Part shown: one piece after another, positions 40,263 to 49,376 of the stretch
Layout of the letters: every line of letters begins with the position of its first letter
Position numbering within the stretch: position 1 is the stretch's first letter
From: Streptomyces caelestis
GTDB lineage: Bacteria; Actinomycetota; Actinomycetes; Streptomycetales; Streptomycetaceae
Length of the DNA stretch: 64,000 nt
Assembly: GCF_014205255.1 (NCBI RefSeq)
Contig: NZ_JACHNE010000001.1
Location: forward strand, 2,046,001 to 2,110,000
Direction: 5' to 3'
The notes under the pieces: model-generated
The model's database searches: none
Seen by the model: only the letters and a program-made list of their open reading frames with translations
What the model was told of the DNA's origin: nothing
Program-made: the position numbers and the translations under genes

Positions 40263-40510
40263 CCCTCGTCGACCTCGGCTACGAGAACGTCGGCGACGGC
40301 TTCCACCACCCCGTCAAAAAGCCCGCCGAAGGTGAGCTGACCGAAGCCCAGCAGACCGACAACAAGGTCGTCCGCGGCATCCACGGAGTCTGCGAGCGCG
40401 CCAACTCCTTGCTCAAGACCACCTTCAAGGCCCTGCGCAGGGTCAGCCTCGACCCCAGCCGCATCACGAAGATCGCCGCCGCAGCCCTCGTCCTGCTCCA
40501 ACTCGAGTAG
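40263..40510 (+). pseudogene. IS5-family transposase C-terminal remnant
   Basis: DLGYENVGDGFHHPVKKPAE, NKVVRGIHGVCERANSLLKT and RITKIAAAALVLLQLE with stop TAG at 40508-40510. The motif with the last catalytic Glu region (VCERANSLLK) is present, but the N-terminal two thirds are missing. The last 36 coding bases occur again at 39367-39402. Confidence 0.8.
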
Positions 40511-40583
40511 CCTACAGCCTTTTTCTTACCTGCGGCCGACGAGGACCCCTATCGAGAACGAAAGAAAAACGTTCCCGTTCTCC

Positions 40584-40988
40584 TTGGGGCCATACTTGAT
40601 CGACGCCGCCCTCGCTCGGGGACAGGATTGGTTCACAAGCGCGATCCATGAATCTCGGAATTATGTACGCGAATCCGGAATGATTGAAATGACACAGCCC
40701 GGCTCAGTGGGACGGGAGGCACTAAGGGAATTAGCTATGCATTTGAAGCTTCCTGCTCATATTCGGGGAGTGCAAGGCGTGCATCGGGCGGCCGCCGCGG
40801 CAAGCGCCGTCACCGGCGTCGCAGGAAGTTTGCTGGCCAACGATACATGGCCTGCCGTGACAGGCTGTTGCCTCACACTTGCTACCACTTTTTGGTCGGG
40901 GAAAGCCGGAACTCTGTCGAACATTCGTTGGCTGCAGTGGATGCTCGAATGGCCGCTTGAAAGCGAGACAGAGAGGAGGCGGCACTAG
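40584..40988 (+). CDS. Hypothetical protein, probably a C-terminal fragment
   Basis: 134 residues if started at TTG 40584, but the frame is open upstream to the transposase end (PIENERKTFPFSLGPYLIDA), so this may be the tail of a longer protein cut by the IS. One possible membrane segment (about 70-105). It contains a TTA leucine codon (RELAMHL) and has lower GC than its neighbours. No family recognised. Confidence 0.5.
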   Translation: MGPYLIDAALARGQDWFTSAIHESRNYVRESGMIEMTQPGSVGREALRELAMHLKLPAHIRGVQGVHRAAAAASAVTGVAGSLLANDTWPAVTGCCLTLATTFWSGKAGTLSNIRWLQWMLEWPLESETERRRH

Positions 40989-41094
40989 GCACGGCGTCAT
41001 CGAGTGCCCGTTGTTCGCGTCCTGCTGCGCGGCCGACCCCACCTACACAACCTCAGGACAGCCTCCTCAGTACTCCAGCTGTAGATCGTGATCT

Positions 41095-41760
41095 TCATGT
41101 CTGGGATGCGGCTCGTCGCCGGTAATGGCTGGTGCGGGAGCGGGCTTGATGGCGGCGGCGCCAGTCGGACCAGCCGAGCCGGTGGGCTGTGTCGTGGACC
41201 GGCCGGACGATGAGCGTGAACAGGCACTGGATCTCGTTGCAGGACCGCGGGACCAGATCAGTCGGCCCGGGACGGCGGGTGTGTTCGTCGGCACGGACGA
41301 CGGCGAGGAAAGCGTGGGCGAGCATGGCGAGGATGACCCAGCGGCTCCACGAGGGGAAGCGGCGGACCTGGTGCTCATCGAGTCCCGCCAGCCCCTTCTC
41401 GGTCTGGAAGGTCTCTTCCACGCGCCATCTGGATCCGGCGACCCGCACCAGCTCGGTCAGCGGAACCGGCTGGTGTGAGAAGCAGCTGTAGTAGGCGAGT
41501 TCGCCGGTGCCGCGGCTGCGGCGGATCAGCATCTGAGGGCTGCCGGGGCGGGGGCCGGCCAGGTCGATGACCGCCCAGTCGTAGAAGCGGTGTCCCTTGG
41601 CGCCGGCCCCTGCCGACAGCTTGCCAGGCCCGCTTCGGCACCTTCGCGGCCAGGGCATCCGCGCGGAACTTCTCCGCACCGGTGGTGACTTGATGGGAGC
41701 AGGCGACGGCGACACGCGAGCGCCCTCCCGGGCCGTCCTCGGGCCGTGGAAGGGCGCTCA
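41095..41760 (-). pseudogene. IS701-family transposase C-terminal part, truncated and frameshifted
   Basis: The front piece SRVAVACSHQVTTGAEKFRA then DALAAKVPKRAWQ (frame ending near 41625) shifts into KLSAGAGAKGHRFYDWAVID, continuing with SRWRVEETFQTEKGLAGLDE (with a catalytic Glu), VILAMLAHAFLAVVRADE and VHDTAHRLGWSDWRRRH to the stop at 41095. These are typical of IS701 DDE transposases. The N-terminal half is gone, and both flanks are occupied by unrelated sequence. Confidence 0.8.
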
Positions 41761-41849
41761 ACGATGACCAACGCCGACAGCTGCCGACAGCTCAGCAGGA
41801 GGTCAGAACGCTGTTCGTTTGGGCGGCCGCAGGTCAGGGCCGCCGATGA

Positions 41850-42839
41850 TCAGTTGTGGCTGTGCAGGATCTCGTTCAGCCCGCCCCACACCGCGTTGTT
41901 CGGCCGGGCCTCGACGGTGCCGGTGACCGAGTTGCGACGGAAGAGGATGTTGGAGGCGCCGGAGAGCTCGCGGGCCTTCACGATCTGGCCGTCGGGCATG
42001 GTGACGCGGGTGCCGGCGGTGACGTAGAGGCCGGCCTCGACGACGCACTCGTCGCCGAGGGCGATGCCGACGCCCGCCTCGGCGCCGATCAGGCAGCGCT
42101 CGCCGATGGAGATGATGACGTTGCCGCCGCCGGACAGCGTGCCCATGGTGGAGGCGCCGCCGCCGATGTCCGAGCCGTCGCCGATCACGACGCCTGCGGA
42201 GATGCGGCCCTCGACCATCGACGTGCCGAGCGTGCCGGCGTTGAAGTTGACGAAGCCCTCGTGCATGACGGTGGTGCCCTCGGCGAGGTGCGCGCCGAGG
42301 CGGACTCGGTCGGCGTCGGCGATGCGGACGCCCTTGGGGGCCACGTAGTCGGTCATCCGCGGGAACTTGTCGACGGAGGTCACCTGGAGGTGCAGGCCCT
42401 CGGCGCGGGCGTTCAGCCGGACCTTCTCGAGGTCGTCGACGGCGACCGGGCCGAGCGAGGTCCAGGCAACGTTGGCGAGGAAGCCGAAGATGCCGTCCAG
42501 GCTCTGGCCGTGCGGCCTGACCAGGCGGTGGGAGAGCAGGTGCAGGCGCAGATAGGTGTCGTGCGCGTCGATCGGCTTCTCGTCGAGCGAGGCGATGACC
42601 GTGCGGACCGCGACCACCTCGACGCCCCGGCGGGCGTCCGGGCCGATCGCCGCGGTCGCACCGCCGCCGAGCAGCTCCGCGGCACGCTCGGCGGACAGCC
42701 GTTCGGTGCCGGACGGGCCGGGCTCGGTGGCCAGTTCGGGCGCGGGGAACCAGGTGTCGAGGACGGTGCCGTCGGCGGCGATCGTGGCGAGGCCGGCGGC
42801 CACGGCGCCGGTGGGGCGAGGAGCAGTCGTGTCGGTCAT
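41850..42839 (-). CDS. dapD: Tetrahydrodipicolinate N-succinyltransferase
   Basis: 329 residues from ATG 42839. The C-terminal left-handed beta-helix has hexapeptide repeats ([60 protein letters not shown]) with the conserved EGRIS and GGGAST segments of actinobacterial DapD. It succinylates L-2-amino-6-oxopimelate precursors in lysine and peptidoglycan biosynthesis. It lies convergent to the IS graveyard that separates it from dapA. Confidence 0.93.
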   Translation of the reverse strand: MTDTTAPRPTGAVAAGLATIAADGTVLDTWFPAPELATEPGPSGTERLSAERAAELLGGGATAAIGPDARRGVEVVAVRTVIASLDEKPIDAHDTYLRLHLLSHRLVRPHGQSLDGIFGFLANVAWTSLGPVAVDDLEKVRLNARAEGLHLQVTSVDKFPRMTDYVAPKGVRIADADRVRLGAHLAEGTTVMHEGFVNFNAGTLGTSMVEGRISAGVVIGDGSDIGGGASTMGTLSGGGNVIISIGERCLIGAEAGVGIALGDECVVEAGLYVTAGTRVTMPDGQIVKARELSGASNILFRRNSVTGTVEARPNNAVWGGLNEILHSHN

Positions 42840-42946
42840 GAGGGCAACCTAACCGGCGGACGGCGGTCGATGCGAACCGGTGCGGGGGCGTCTCACGTGC
42901 CGGGCGGTACGTCTCACTGATGGCCGGCGATGCCTCCCGTCGGCCC

Positions 42947-43012
42947 CGCCGTCGGTGTCACTCGCAGCCCGACGGAACGCATCGCCGTCGGTGTCACTCG
43001 CAGCCCGACGGA
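42947..43012 (+). repeat. Intergenic 30-base direct repeat
   Basis: A 30-base sequence beginning CGCCGTCGGTGTCACTCGCA occurs at 42947-42976 and 42983-43012 (36-base period), with a partial third copy (GCCGGTGTCACC) just after. It lies between dapD and the TetR gene's 3' end. Confidence 0.9.
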
Positions 43013-43028
43013 CGCCCCGCCGCCGGTG

Positions 43029-43577
43029 TCACCTTCCCGCCCCCGCGACGACCCGCCCCAGCACCTCCCGGGCATACGCCTCGTCATACGGCACCCCGGC
43101 CAGCAGCACCTGAAGACAGATGCCGTCGACGACCGCCACCAGGGCCCGCGCGGTCACCGGATCCGTACGCCGGGACAGCAGCTCGGCGACCCCCTCGGCC
43201 CACTCGGCGGCGACGGGCCGCAGGGCGGGCCGGCGCAGGGCGGCGAGGTAGAGCTCGTACTCCAGCTCGACACCCGTGCGGTCACCCGCCAGCCACTCCC
43301 CCATCCACGCGGCCAGTGCAGCCGCCAGATCGGTGCAGGGATCATCCAGCCCGCCGCGCCCGGCGACGACCTTGGCGAAGCCCTCGTTGGCCTGCCGCAG
43401 CGCGGCGACCAGGAGTTCGTCGAGGGTCTTGAAGTGGTACGTCGTCGAGCCGAGCGGCACATCGGCCTCGGCGGCGGCGGTGCGGTGGCTCAGGCCGGCG
43501 ATGCCCTTCGCCCCGACGACCCGGATCGCCGCGTCGATGATCCGCTGCCGCCGCTCGGGGTCGTAGCGCCGGGCCAT
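43029..43577 (-). CDS. TetR-family regulator of the SMR exporter
   Basis: 182 residues from ATG 43577, which overlaps the SMR stop (TGATG arrangement). Helix-turn-helix at about 25-45: GLSHRTAAAEADVPLGSTTYHFKTLDELL (core DVPLGSTTYHF). The C-terminal part is a TetR_C_6-like ligand domain. Cotranscribed behind the exporter, it most likely binds the double palindrome in front of the exporter gene and is released by an exporter substrate. Confidence 0.9.
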   Translation of the reverse strand: MARRYDPERRQRIIDAAIRVVGAKGIAGLSHRTAAAEADVPLGSTTYHFKTLDELLVAALRQANEGFAKVVAGRGGLDDPCTDLAAALAAWMGEWLAGDRTGVELEYELYLAALRRPALRPVAAEWAEGVAELLSRRTDPVTARALVAVVDGICLQVLLAGVPYDEAYAREVLGRVVAGAGR

Positions 43578-43897
43578 CAGTGGGAACCTCCCAGGTTCAG
43601 CACCACTACTCCGACGATGATCAGCCCGATCCCGGCGGCCTTGGCGGCGGTCATCCCTTCTCCCAGGAAGGCGATCCCGATCGTGGCGATGGCGGCGGTG
43701 CCGGCACCGGCCCAGATCGCGTAGGCCGTTCCGACGGAGACGGTCTTCAGCGTCTGCGCGAGCAGTGCGAAGGAGACGAGGTAGCCGAGGAGTGTGAGCA
43801 GCGAGGGCGCGAGCCGGCTGAAGCCGTCGCTGTACTTCATGGCGGTGGTCGCGCCCACCTCGGCGGCGATGGCCGCGGCCAGCAGCAGATAACCCAT
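43577..43897 (-). CDS. Small multidrug resistance (SMR/EmrE-type) transporter
   Basis: 106 residues from ATG 43897. Four membrane helices. MGYLLLAAAIAAEVGATTAM has the essential membrane-embedded Glu (residue 13, in AAEVGAT), and TLKTVSVGTAYAIWAGAGTA the conserved YAxWxGxG signature. It exports cationic drugs in exchange for protons. No ribosome site precedes the ATG and a -10 (TACGCT) ends seven bases before it, so the transcript is probably leaderless. The frame to 43963 is not used. Confidence 0.9.
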   Translation of the reverse strand: MGYLLLAAAIAAEVGATTAMKYSDGFSRLAPSLLTLLGYLVSFALLAQTLKTVSVGTAYAIWAGAGTAAIATIGIAFLGEGMTAAKAAGIGLIIVGVVVLNLGGSH

Positions 43898-43898
43898 A

Positions 43899-43933
43899 TG
43901 TACGAGCGTACACAACACCTGTACACCCGTACA
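43899..43933. promoter_or_regulatory. Double TetR-type operator
   Basis: TGTAC-GAGC-GTACA (43899-43912) and TGTAC-ACCC-GTACA (43920-43933), identical 5-base arms, centres 21 bases apart (two helical turns). They cover the predicted -10 and spacer directly before the SMR start. Fits cooperative binding of two TetR dimers. Confidence 0.75.
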
Positions 43934-44066
43934 CAACGACAGGAGAGATATCGCTTTCAACAAACGCCCCTCAGGGGCCCCACGGGTCCACTACGGTGTC
44001 ACCGATCACACACCGGGCGACCACAACTGCACCGCCGTCAAGGGAGCCCGCCGGAGGAAACAGAGC

Positions 44067-44906
44067 ATGCCGAAAGACAAGTCCCGGCCCCCACTGGACC
44101 GCCCGTGGGAGAGCGGCTGGGCCCCGGACACCAGCCGGGCACCGGGAACCCGACGGCTCTGGCTGGCGGGCGCACTCGCCCTGGCCACGATCACCGCGTG
44201 CGTCACGGCCATCACCGTGCTGGAGAACGAGTCCGGCGAGCCGGCCCCCGAGGCGGCGGAGCCGACCACCCTCGGCAGCTCGGCCCCGGGCGGTCTGATC
44301 TCCTTCGCGACTCCGTCCAAGAGCACCGGCGAATCCCCGGGCGCGGACGGCGGCCGCCCGTCCCCCACTCCCACGCCCAGCACGAGCGCGCCCACCAGCG
44401 CCGGCCCGGGTCCGGAGCCGCAGAAGAAGGCCCCCAAGCCCTCGCCGTCCCACGTCACGTCGAAGCCCCCGAAGCCTCCGGCCTCGCACGGGATGTCCAT
44501 ACGCTCGGTCAACTACCCCGAGCGCTACTGGCGTGTCCGTGACGGCTACGTCCGCCTGGACCAGATCGGCTCCGGCCCCGAGCAGCGCGAGGACGCCACT
44601 TTCGAGCGCGTCTCCGGCCTCGCCGACTCCTCCTGCTACTCCTTCACCACGGCGGACGGCCGCTACCTCCGCCACCGCAGCTTCGTCCTGGTCAAGGACG
44701 TCGACGACGGCTCGGCCCTGTTCCGCAAGGACGCCACCTTCTGCCCCCGCCCCGCGGCCTCCTCGGGCGCGGTCATGCTGGAGTCCGTGAACTACCCGGG
44801 CCGCTTCCTGCGCCACCGCGACTTCCAGCTCCGCCTCGAGCCGTACCAGCACGACGGCCTGTACCGCGCGGACTCGGAGTTCCGGCTGGTCGCCGGGCTG
44901 GACTGA
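44067..44906 (+). CDS. Membrane-anchored AbfB (CBM42) domain protein
   Basis: 279 residues. One membrane helix (about 29-50, LWLAGALALATITACVTAIT) follows a short cytoplasmic start; then a Ser/Pro/Thr-rich spacer (about 55-140); then an AbfB beta-trefoil domain (about 142-278) with repeats SIRSVNYPERYWRVRDGYVR, RYLRHRSFVLVKD and LESVNYPGRFLRHRDFQLRL. AbfB domains bind arabinofuranosyl side chains of hemicellulose. No catalytic domain is present, so it may be a surface lectin. Fits the arabinan theme of the left end, though 27 kb away. Confidence 0.85.
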   Translation: MPKDKSRPPLDRPWESGWAPDTSRAPGTRRLWLAGALALATITACVTAITVLENESGEPAPEAAEPTTLGSSAPGGLISFATPSKSTGESPGADGGRPSPTPTPSTSAPTSAGPGPEPQKKAPKPSPSHVTSKPPKPPASHGMSIRSVNYPERYWRVRDGYVRLDQIGSGPEQREDATFERVSGLADSSCYSFTTADGRYLRHRSFVLVKDVDDGSALFRKDATFCPRPAASSGAVMLESVNYPGRFLRHRDFQLRLEPYQHDGLYRADSEFRLVAGLD

Positions 44907-44912
44907 CCATGC

Positions 44913-44950
44913 GAAGGGGCGGCACCCCCGGGAGGGTGCCGCCCCTTCGT
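44913..44950. terminator. Perfect 16-base hairpin terminator
   Basis: CGAAGGGGCGGCACCC and its complement around loop CCGGGA. It lies between the convergent CBM42 gene and the last suf gene and probably serves both. Confidence 0.88.
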
Positions 44951-44963
44951 CAGTCAGCGGATC

Positions 44964-45296
44964 TCAGACGTTGAACCCGAGCGCCCGAAGCTGCTCCCGC
45001 CCATCGTCCGTGATCTTGTCGGGGCCCCACGGCGGCATCCAGACCCAGTTGATGCGCAACTCGTTGACGAGGCCGTCCGTGGCGGACTTCGCCTGGTCCT
45101 CGATGACGTCCGTCAGCGGGCAGGCCGCCGAGGTCAGGGTCATGTCGACGGTCGCGATGTTCGCGTCGTCGACGTGAATGCCGTAGATCAGACCGAGGTT
45201 GACGACGTCGATGCCCAGCTCGGGGTCGACGACGTCCATCAGGGCCTCACGGAGTTCTTCCTCCGAGGCCGGCTTCATCTCCACGGTCTCGCTCAT
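44964..45296 (-). CDS. DUF59/MIP18-family iron-sulfur assembly protein
   Basis: 110 residues from ATG 45296, overlapping the SufU stop. EEELREALMDVVDPELGIDVVNLGLIYGIH (core VVDPELGIDVVNLGLIY) and LTSAACPLTDVIEDQ with the reactive cysteine define the family (SufT-like). It is last in the suf operon and should help transfer Fe-S clusters to client proteins. Confidence 0.9.
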   Translation of the reverse strand: MSETVEMKPASEEELREALMDVVDPELGIDVVNLGLIYGIHVDDANIATVDMTLTSAACPLTDVIEDQAKSATDGLVNELRINWVWMPPWGPDKITDDGREQLRALGFNV

Positions 45297-45763
45297 GCCG
45301 TCGTCTCCTTCTCGGCGTCGGCGCCGCCCAGCACCTGGGCCGTCGCGTCCTTCCAGGCCATCCAGCTCAGCAGGGCGCACTTGACCCGGGCCGGGTACTT
45401 GGACACCCCGGCGAACGCAACCGCGTCCTCCAGGATGTCCTCCATCGCGTCGTCGGGCACGAGCTTCCCCTTGGACTGCATCAGCTCCAGGAAGGTCTCC
45501 TGGATCTTCCGCGCGTCGGAGAACTCCTTGCCGACGAGGAGTTCGTTCAGTACGGAGGCCGAGGCCTGGCTGATCGAGCAGCCCTGGCCCTCGTACGAAA
45601 CGTCCTCGATCTTCGTTCCGTCGTACTTCACGCGCAGGGTGATCTCGTCACCGCACGTCGGGTTGACGTGGTGCACCTCGGCGTCGCCATCCCGCAAGCC
45701 CCGTCCGTGCGGGTTCTTGTAGTGGTCCAGGATGACTTCCTGGTACATGGAGTCCAGTTTCAC
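45293..45763 (-). CDS. sufU: Fe-S scaffold / sulfur acceptor SufU
   Basis: 156 residues from ATG 45763 (MKLDSMYQEVILDHYKNPHG). Cysteines in NPTCGDEITL (about residue 40), GQGCSISQAS (66) and VKCALLSW (127), the zinc-holding set of Gram-positive SufU. It accepts sulfur from SufS. Lies 16 bases after sufS. Confidence 0.92.
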   Translation of the reverse strand: MKLDSMYQEVILDHYKNPHGRGLRDGDAEVHHVNPTCGDEITLRVKYDGTKIEDVSYEGQGCSISQASASVLNELLVGKEFSDARKIQETFLELMQSKGKLVPDDAMEDILEDAVAFAGVSKYPARVKCALLSWMAWKDATAQVLGGADAEKETTA

Positions 45764-45778
45764 CGTCTAGCACGCCCC

Positions 45779-47046
45779 TCAGCCGAAGAAGTTCCGTACG
45801 TGCTCCAGGCCGTCGACCAGTGCGTCGATCTCGGCCGGCGTGGAGTACAGATAGAACGACGCTCGCGTGGTCGCAGGAATTCCGTACCGCAGGCAGACCG
45901 GCCGCGCGCAGTGGTGACCGACCCGGACCGCGATGCCCTGCTCGTCGAGGACCTGGCCCACGTCGTGCGGGTGGATGTCGCCGAGGGTGAAGGAGATCGC
46001 CGCCCCGCGCTCCTCGGCCGTGGTCGGGCCGATGATGCGCAGATCCGGGACCTCCAGCAGCCGCTTCACGGCGTACTCGGTGAGCGCGTGCTCGTGGGCG
46101 AGGATCTTGTCCATGCCGATCGAGTTGAGATAGTCGATCGCCGCACCCAGGCCCACCGCCTGCGCGACCGGGGGCGTGCCCGCCTCGAACTTGTGGGGCG
46201 CCGGGGCGTAGGTCGAGGAGTGCATCGAGACCGTCTCGATCATCTCGCCGCCGCCGAGGAACGGAGGCAGGTCCTCGAGGAGCTCCTGGCGGCCCCACAG
46301 GACGCCGATACCCGTCGGGCCGCACATCTTGTGGCCCGTGAAGGCCACGAAGTCGGCCTGGAGGGCCTGCACGTCCAGCGGCATGTGCGGCGCGGCCTGC
46401 GAGGCGTCGATGCAGACCAGCGCACCGACCTCCTGGGCGCGGCGCACGATCGCCTCGACCGGGTTCTGGGTGCCCAGGATGTTGGAGACCAGCACGAAGG
46501 AGACGATCTTCGTCTTCTCCGTGATGACCTCGTCGATGTTGGACAGGTCCAGGCGGCCGTCGTCGGTGAGGCCGAACCACTTCAGCTTCGCGCCCGTGCG
46601 CTGCGCGAGCAGCTGCCACGGGACGATGTTGGAGTGGTGCTCCATCTCCGTGATGACGATCTCGGTCTCGGAGTCCACGCGGTAGGGCTCGTCGGCCCAG
46701 CCCAGCATGTTCGCCACGAGGTTGAGCGACTCCGAGGCGTTCTTGGTGAAGATCACCTCGTCCCGCGACGGCGCGTTGATGAACTCCGCGACCTTGTCGC
46801 GCGCGCCCTCGTACAGCGCCGTGGCCTCCTCGGCGAGGACGTGCACGCCACGGTGGACGTTGGCGTTGTAGCGCTCGTAGTACTCGCTGAGGGCGTCCAG
46901 CACCTGACGCGGTTTCTGGCTCGTCGCCGCGTTGTCCAGGTACACGAGCTTCTTACCGTCGTGGACCTGGCGGTCCAGGATGGGGAAGTCCTTGCGGAGC
47001 GCCTCGCCAAGAAGATTCGACTCAGTGAGGAGGCCCGGCAGCTGTG

Positions 47047-47050
<4 letters not shown>
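45779..47050 (-). CDS. sufS: Cysteine desulfurase SufS
   Basis: 423 residues from GTG 47050, overlapping the sufC stop as GTGA. YLDNAATSQKP, EHHSNIVPWQ, FTGHKMCGPTGIGVLWG (PLP lysine, about residue 244) and AVRVGHHCARPVCLRYG (catalytic Cys, about 380) identify the group II desulfurase. It moves sulfur from cysteine to SufU for cluster assembly on SufBCD. Confidence 0.95.
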
Positions 47051-47811
<761 letters not shown>

Positions 47812-47818
47812 GGGTGCC

Positions 47819-48136
47819 TCAGGACTCCTGGGTGAGGGAGACGAGCACGTCGTCCCCTTCGATCTTTACGGGGTATACGGGGACGGGGCGCGTCGCGGGA
47901 AGGGCGTCGGGCTTGCCGGAGCGGAGGTCGAAGCGCGAGCCGTGCAGCCAGCACTCGATGTGGCAGTCGTCGACCTCGCCCTCCGACAGGGAGACGTTCG
48001 CGTGCGAGCAGATGTCGTGGATCGCGAACACCTCGCCCTCGGTCTGCACGATGGACACGGGCGTGCCGTCGAGTTCCACCCGCTTCGGGGTGTCCTCCTC
48101 CAGCTCGCCCAGTCCGCAGGCGCGTACGAAGGTCAT
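47819..48136 (-). CDS. Rieske-type ferredoxin in the suf operon
   Basis: 105 residues from ATG 48136 overlapping the sufD stop. Rieske ligands: CSHANVSLSEG (C-x-H) and CWLHGSRFDLRSG (C-x2-H). A Rieske protein between sufD and sufC is usual in actinobacteria; it may supply electrons for cluster assembly or protect the complex from oxidation. Confidence 0.92.
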   Translation of the reverse strand: MTFVRACGLGELEEDTPKRVELDGTPVSIVQTEGEVFAIHDICSHANVSLSEGEVDDCHIECWLHGSRFDLRSGKPDALPATRPVPVYPVKIEGDDVLVSLTQES

Positions 48137-49317
48137 GCGACCGCCGCCTCCAGCTCCTCCTCGATCTTGGCGATCAGGCGCTCCTCGATGTCCGGGAGGC
48201 CGATCTGCTGGACCAGCTCGGCGAAGAAGCCGCGGACCACCAGCCGGCGGGCCTCGTGCTCCGGGATGCCGCGGGCCATGAGGTAGAAGAGCTGCTCGTC
48301 GTCGAAGCGGCCGGTGGCCGAGGCGTGGCCGGCGCCGACGATCTCGCCGGTCTCGATCTCGAGGTTCGGTACGGAGTCCACGCGCGCCCCGTCCGTGAGG
48401 ACCAGGTTGCGGTTCATCTCGTACGTGTCCGTGCCCTCGGCGGCGGCCTCGATGAGCACGTCGCCGATCCACACCGCGTGCGCGCCGTCGCCCTGGAGCG
48501 CGCCCTTGTAGACGGCGTTCGACTTGCAGTGCGGGACGTTGTGGTCGACCAGGAGGCGGTGCTCCTGGTGCTGGCCCTGGTCGGTGAGGTACAGGCCGAA
48601 CAGCTCGGCCTCGCCGCCGGGGCCGGCGTAGCTGACGCGCGGGTGCAGCCGGACGACGTCGCCGCCGAAGGTGACGACGACCGACTTGAAGGAGGCGTCG
48701 CGGCCGACGAGGGCGTTGTGCTGGGCGACGTGGACGGCCTTGTCGTCCCAGTCCTGGACGGAGACGACCGTCAGCTTGGCGCCGTCGCCCAGGAGGTAGT
48801 CGACGTTGGCGGCGAGCACCGCGTCACCGGTGTGGTCGATGACCACGACGGCCTCGGCGAAGGCGCCCAGCTCGATCACCTGGTGGCCGAAGGCGGTGCC
48901 GCCCTCGCCGTGCACCGCGATGCGGATCGGCTCGGTGAGGACGGTGTCCTTCGGGACGGTCACGACCGAGGCCTTCTCGAAGGCCGAGTAGGCCTGGGCG
49001 GCGACGCGGTCCACCGGGGTGCCCGCCTTGCCGAGCCGCGCGTCGTCGCGCCCGACGGTCTCGACGGTGACGCCCTCGGGGGCCTGCACGTCGACCTTCA
49101 CGCCGTTGCCGTCGGCCACGGCGGTGCCGTCGTGCAGCCCGCGCAGGCGCTCCAGCGGGGTGAACCGCCACTCCTCCTCACGGCCGTGCGGAACGGGGAA
49201 GTCCGCGACGTCGAAGGAGGGGGGCGCGCTCATGCGGGTGGCGACGGTTGACTCGGCCGCCACCGCGATCGAGCCGGTGGTGGTGGAACCCACCGGAATG
49301 TTCTGAGCCTCAGCCAT
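48133..49317 (-). CDS. sufD: Fe-S scaffold protein SufD
   Basis: 394 residues from ATG 49317 (MAEAQNIPVGSTTTGSIAVA). The beta-helix core contains VDHNVPHCKSNAVYKGALQG and the C-terminal helix region HASATGRFDDEQLFYLMARG and IPEHEARRLVVRGFFAEL are characteristic of SufB/SufD. It forms the SufB-SufC2-SufD complex. Confidence 0.94.
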   Translation of the reverse strand: MAEAQNIPVGSTTTGSIAVAAESTVATRMSAPPSFDVADFPVPHGREEEWRFTPLERLRGLHDGTAVADGNGVKVDVQAPEGVTVETVGRDDARLGKAGTPVDRVAAQAYSAFEKASVVTVPKDTVLTEPIRIAVHGEGGTAFGHQVIELGAFAEAVVVIDHTGDAVLAANVDYLLGDGAKLTVVSVQDWDDKAVHVAQHNALVGRDASFKSVVVTFGGDVVRLHPRVSYAGPGGEAELFGLYLTDQGQHQEHRLLVDHNVPHCKSNAVYKGALQGDGAHAVWIGDVLIEAAAEGTDTYEMNRNLVLTDGARVDSVPNLEIETGEIVGAGHASATGRFDDEQLFYLMARGIPEHEARRLVVRGFFAELVQQIGLPDIEERLIAKIEEELEAAVA

Positions 49318-49376
49318 GGCTGTCGTAGTGCTCGCTTTCCGTTGCGTAAGGGGCTTGATGGGGACTGCGGCGGGGA

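Noticed and set aside
39300..41800. Prophage or integrative element
   Set aside because: No integrase, attachment repeats or phage structural genes are seen; only decayed insertion sequences.
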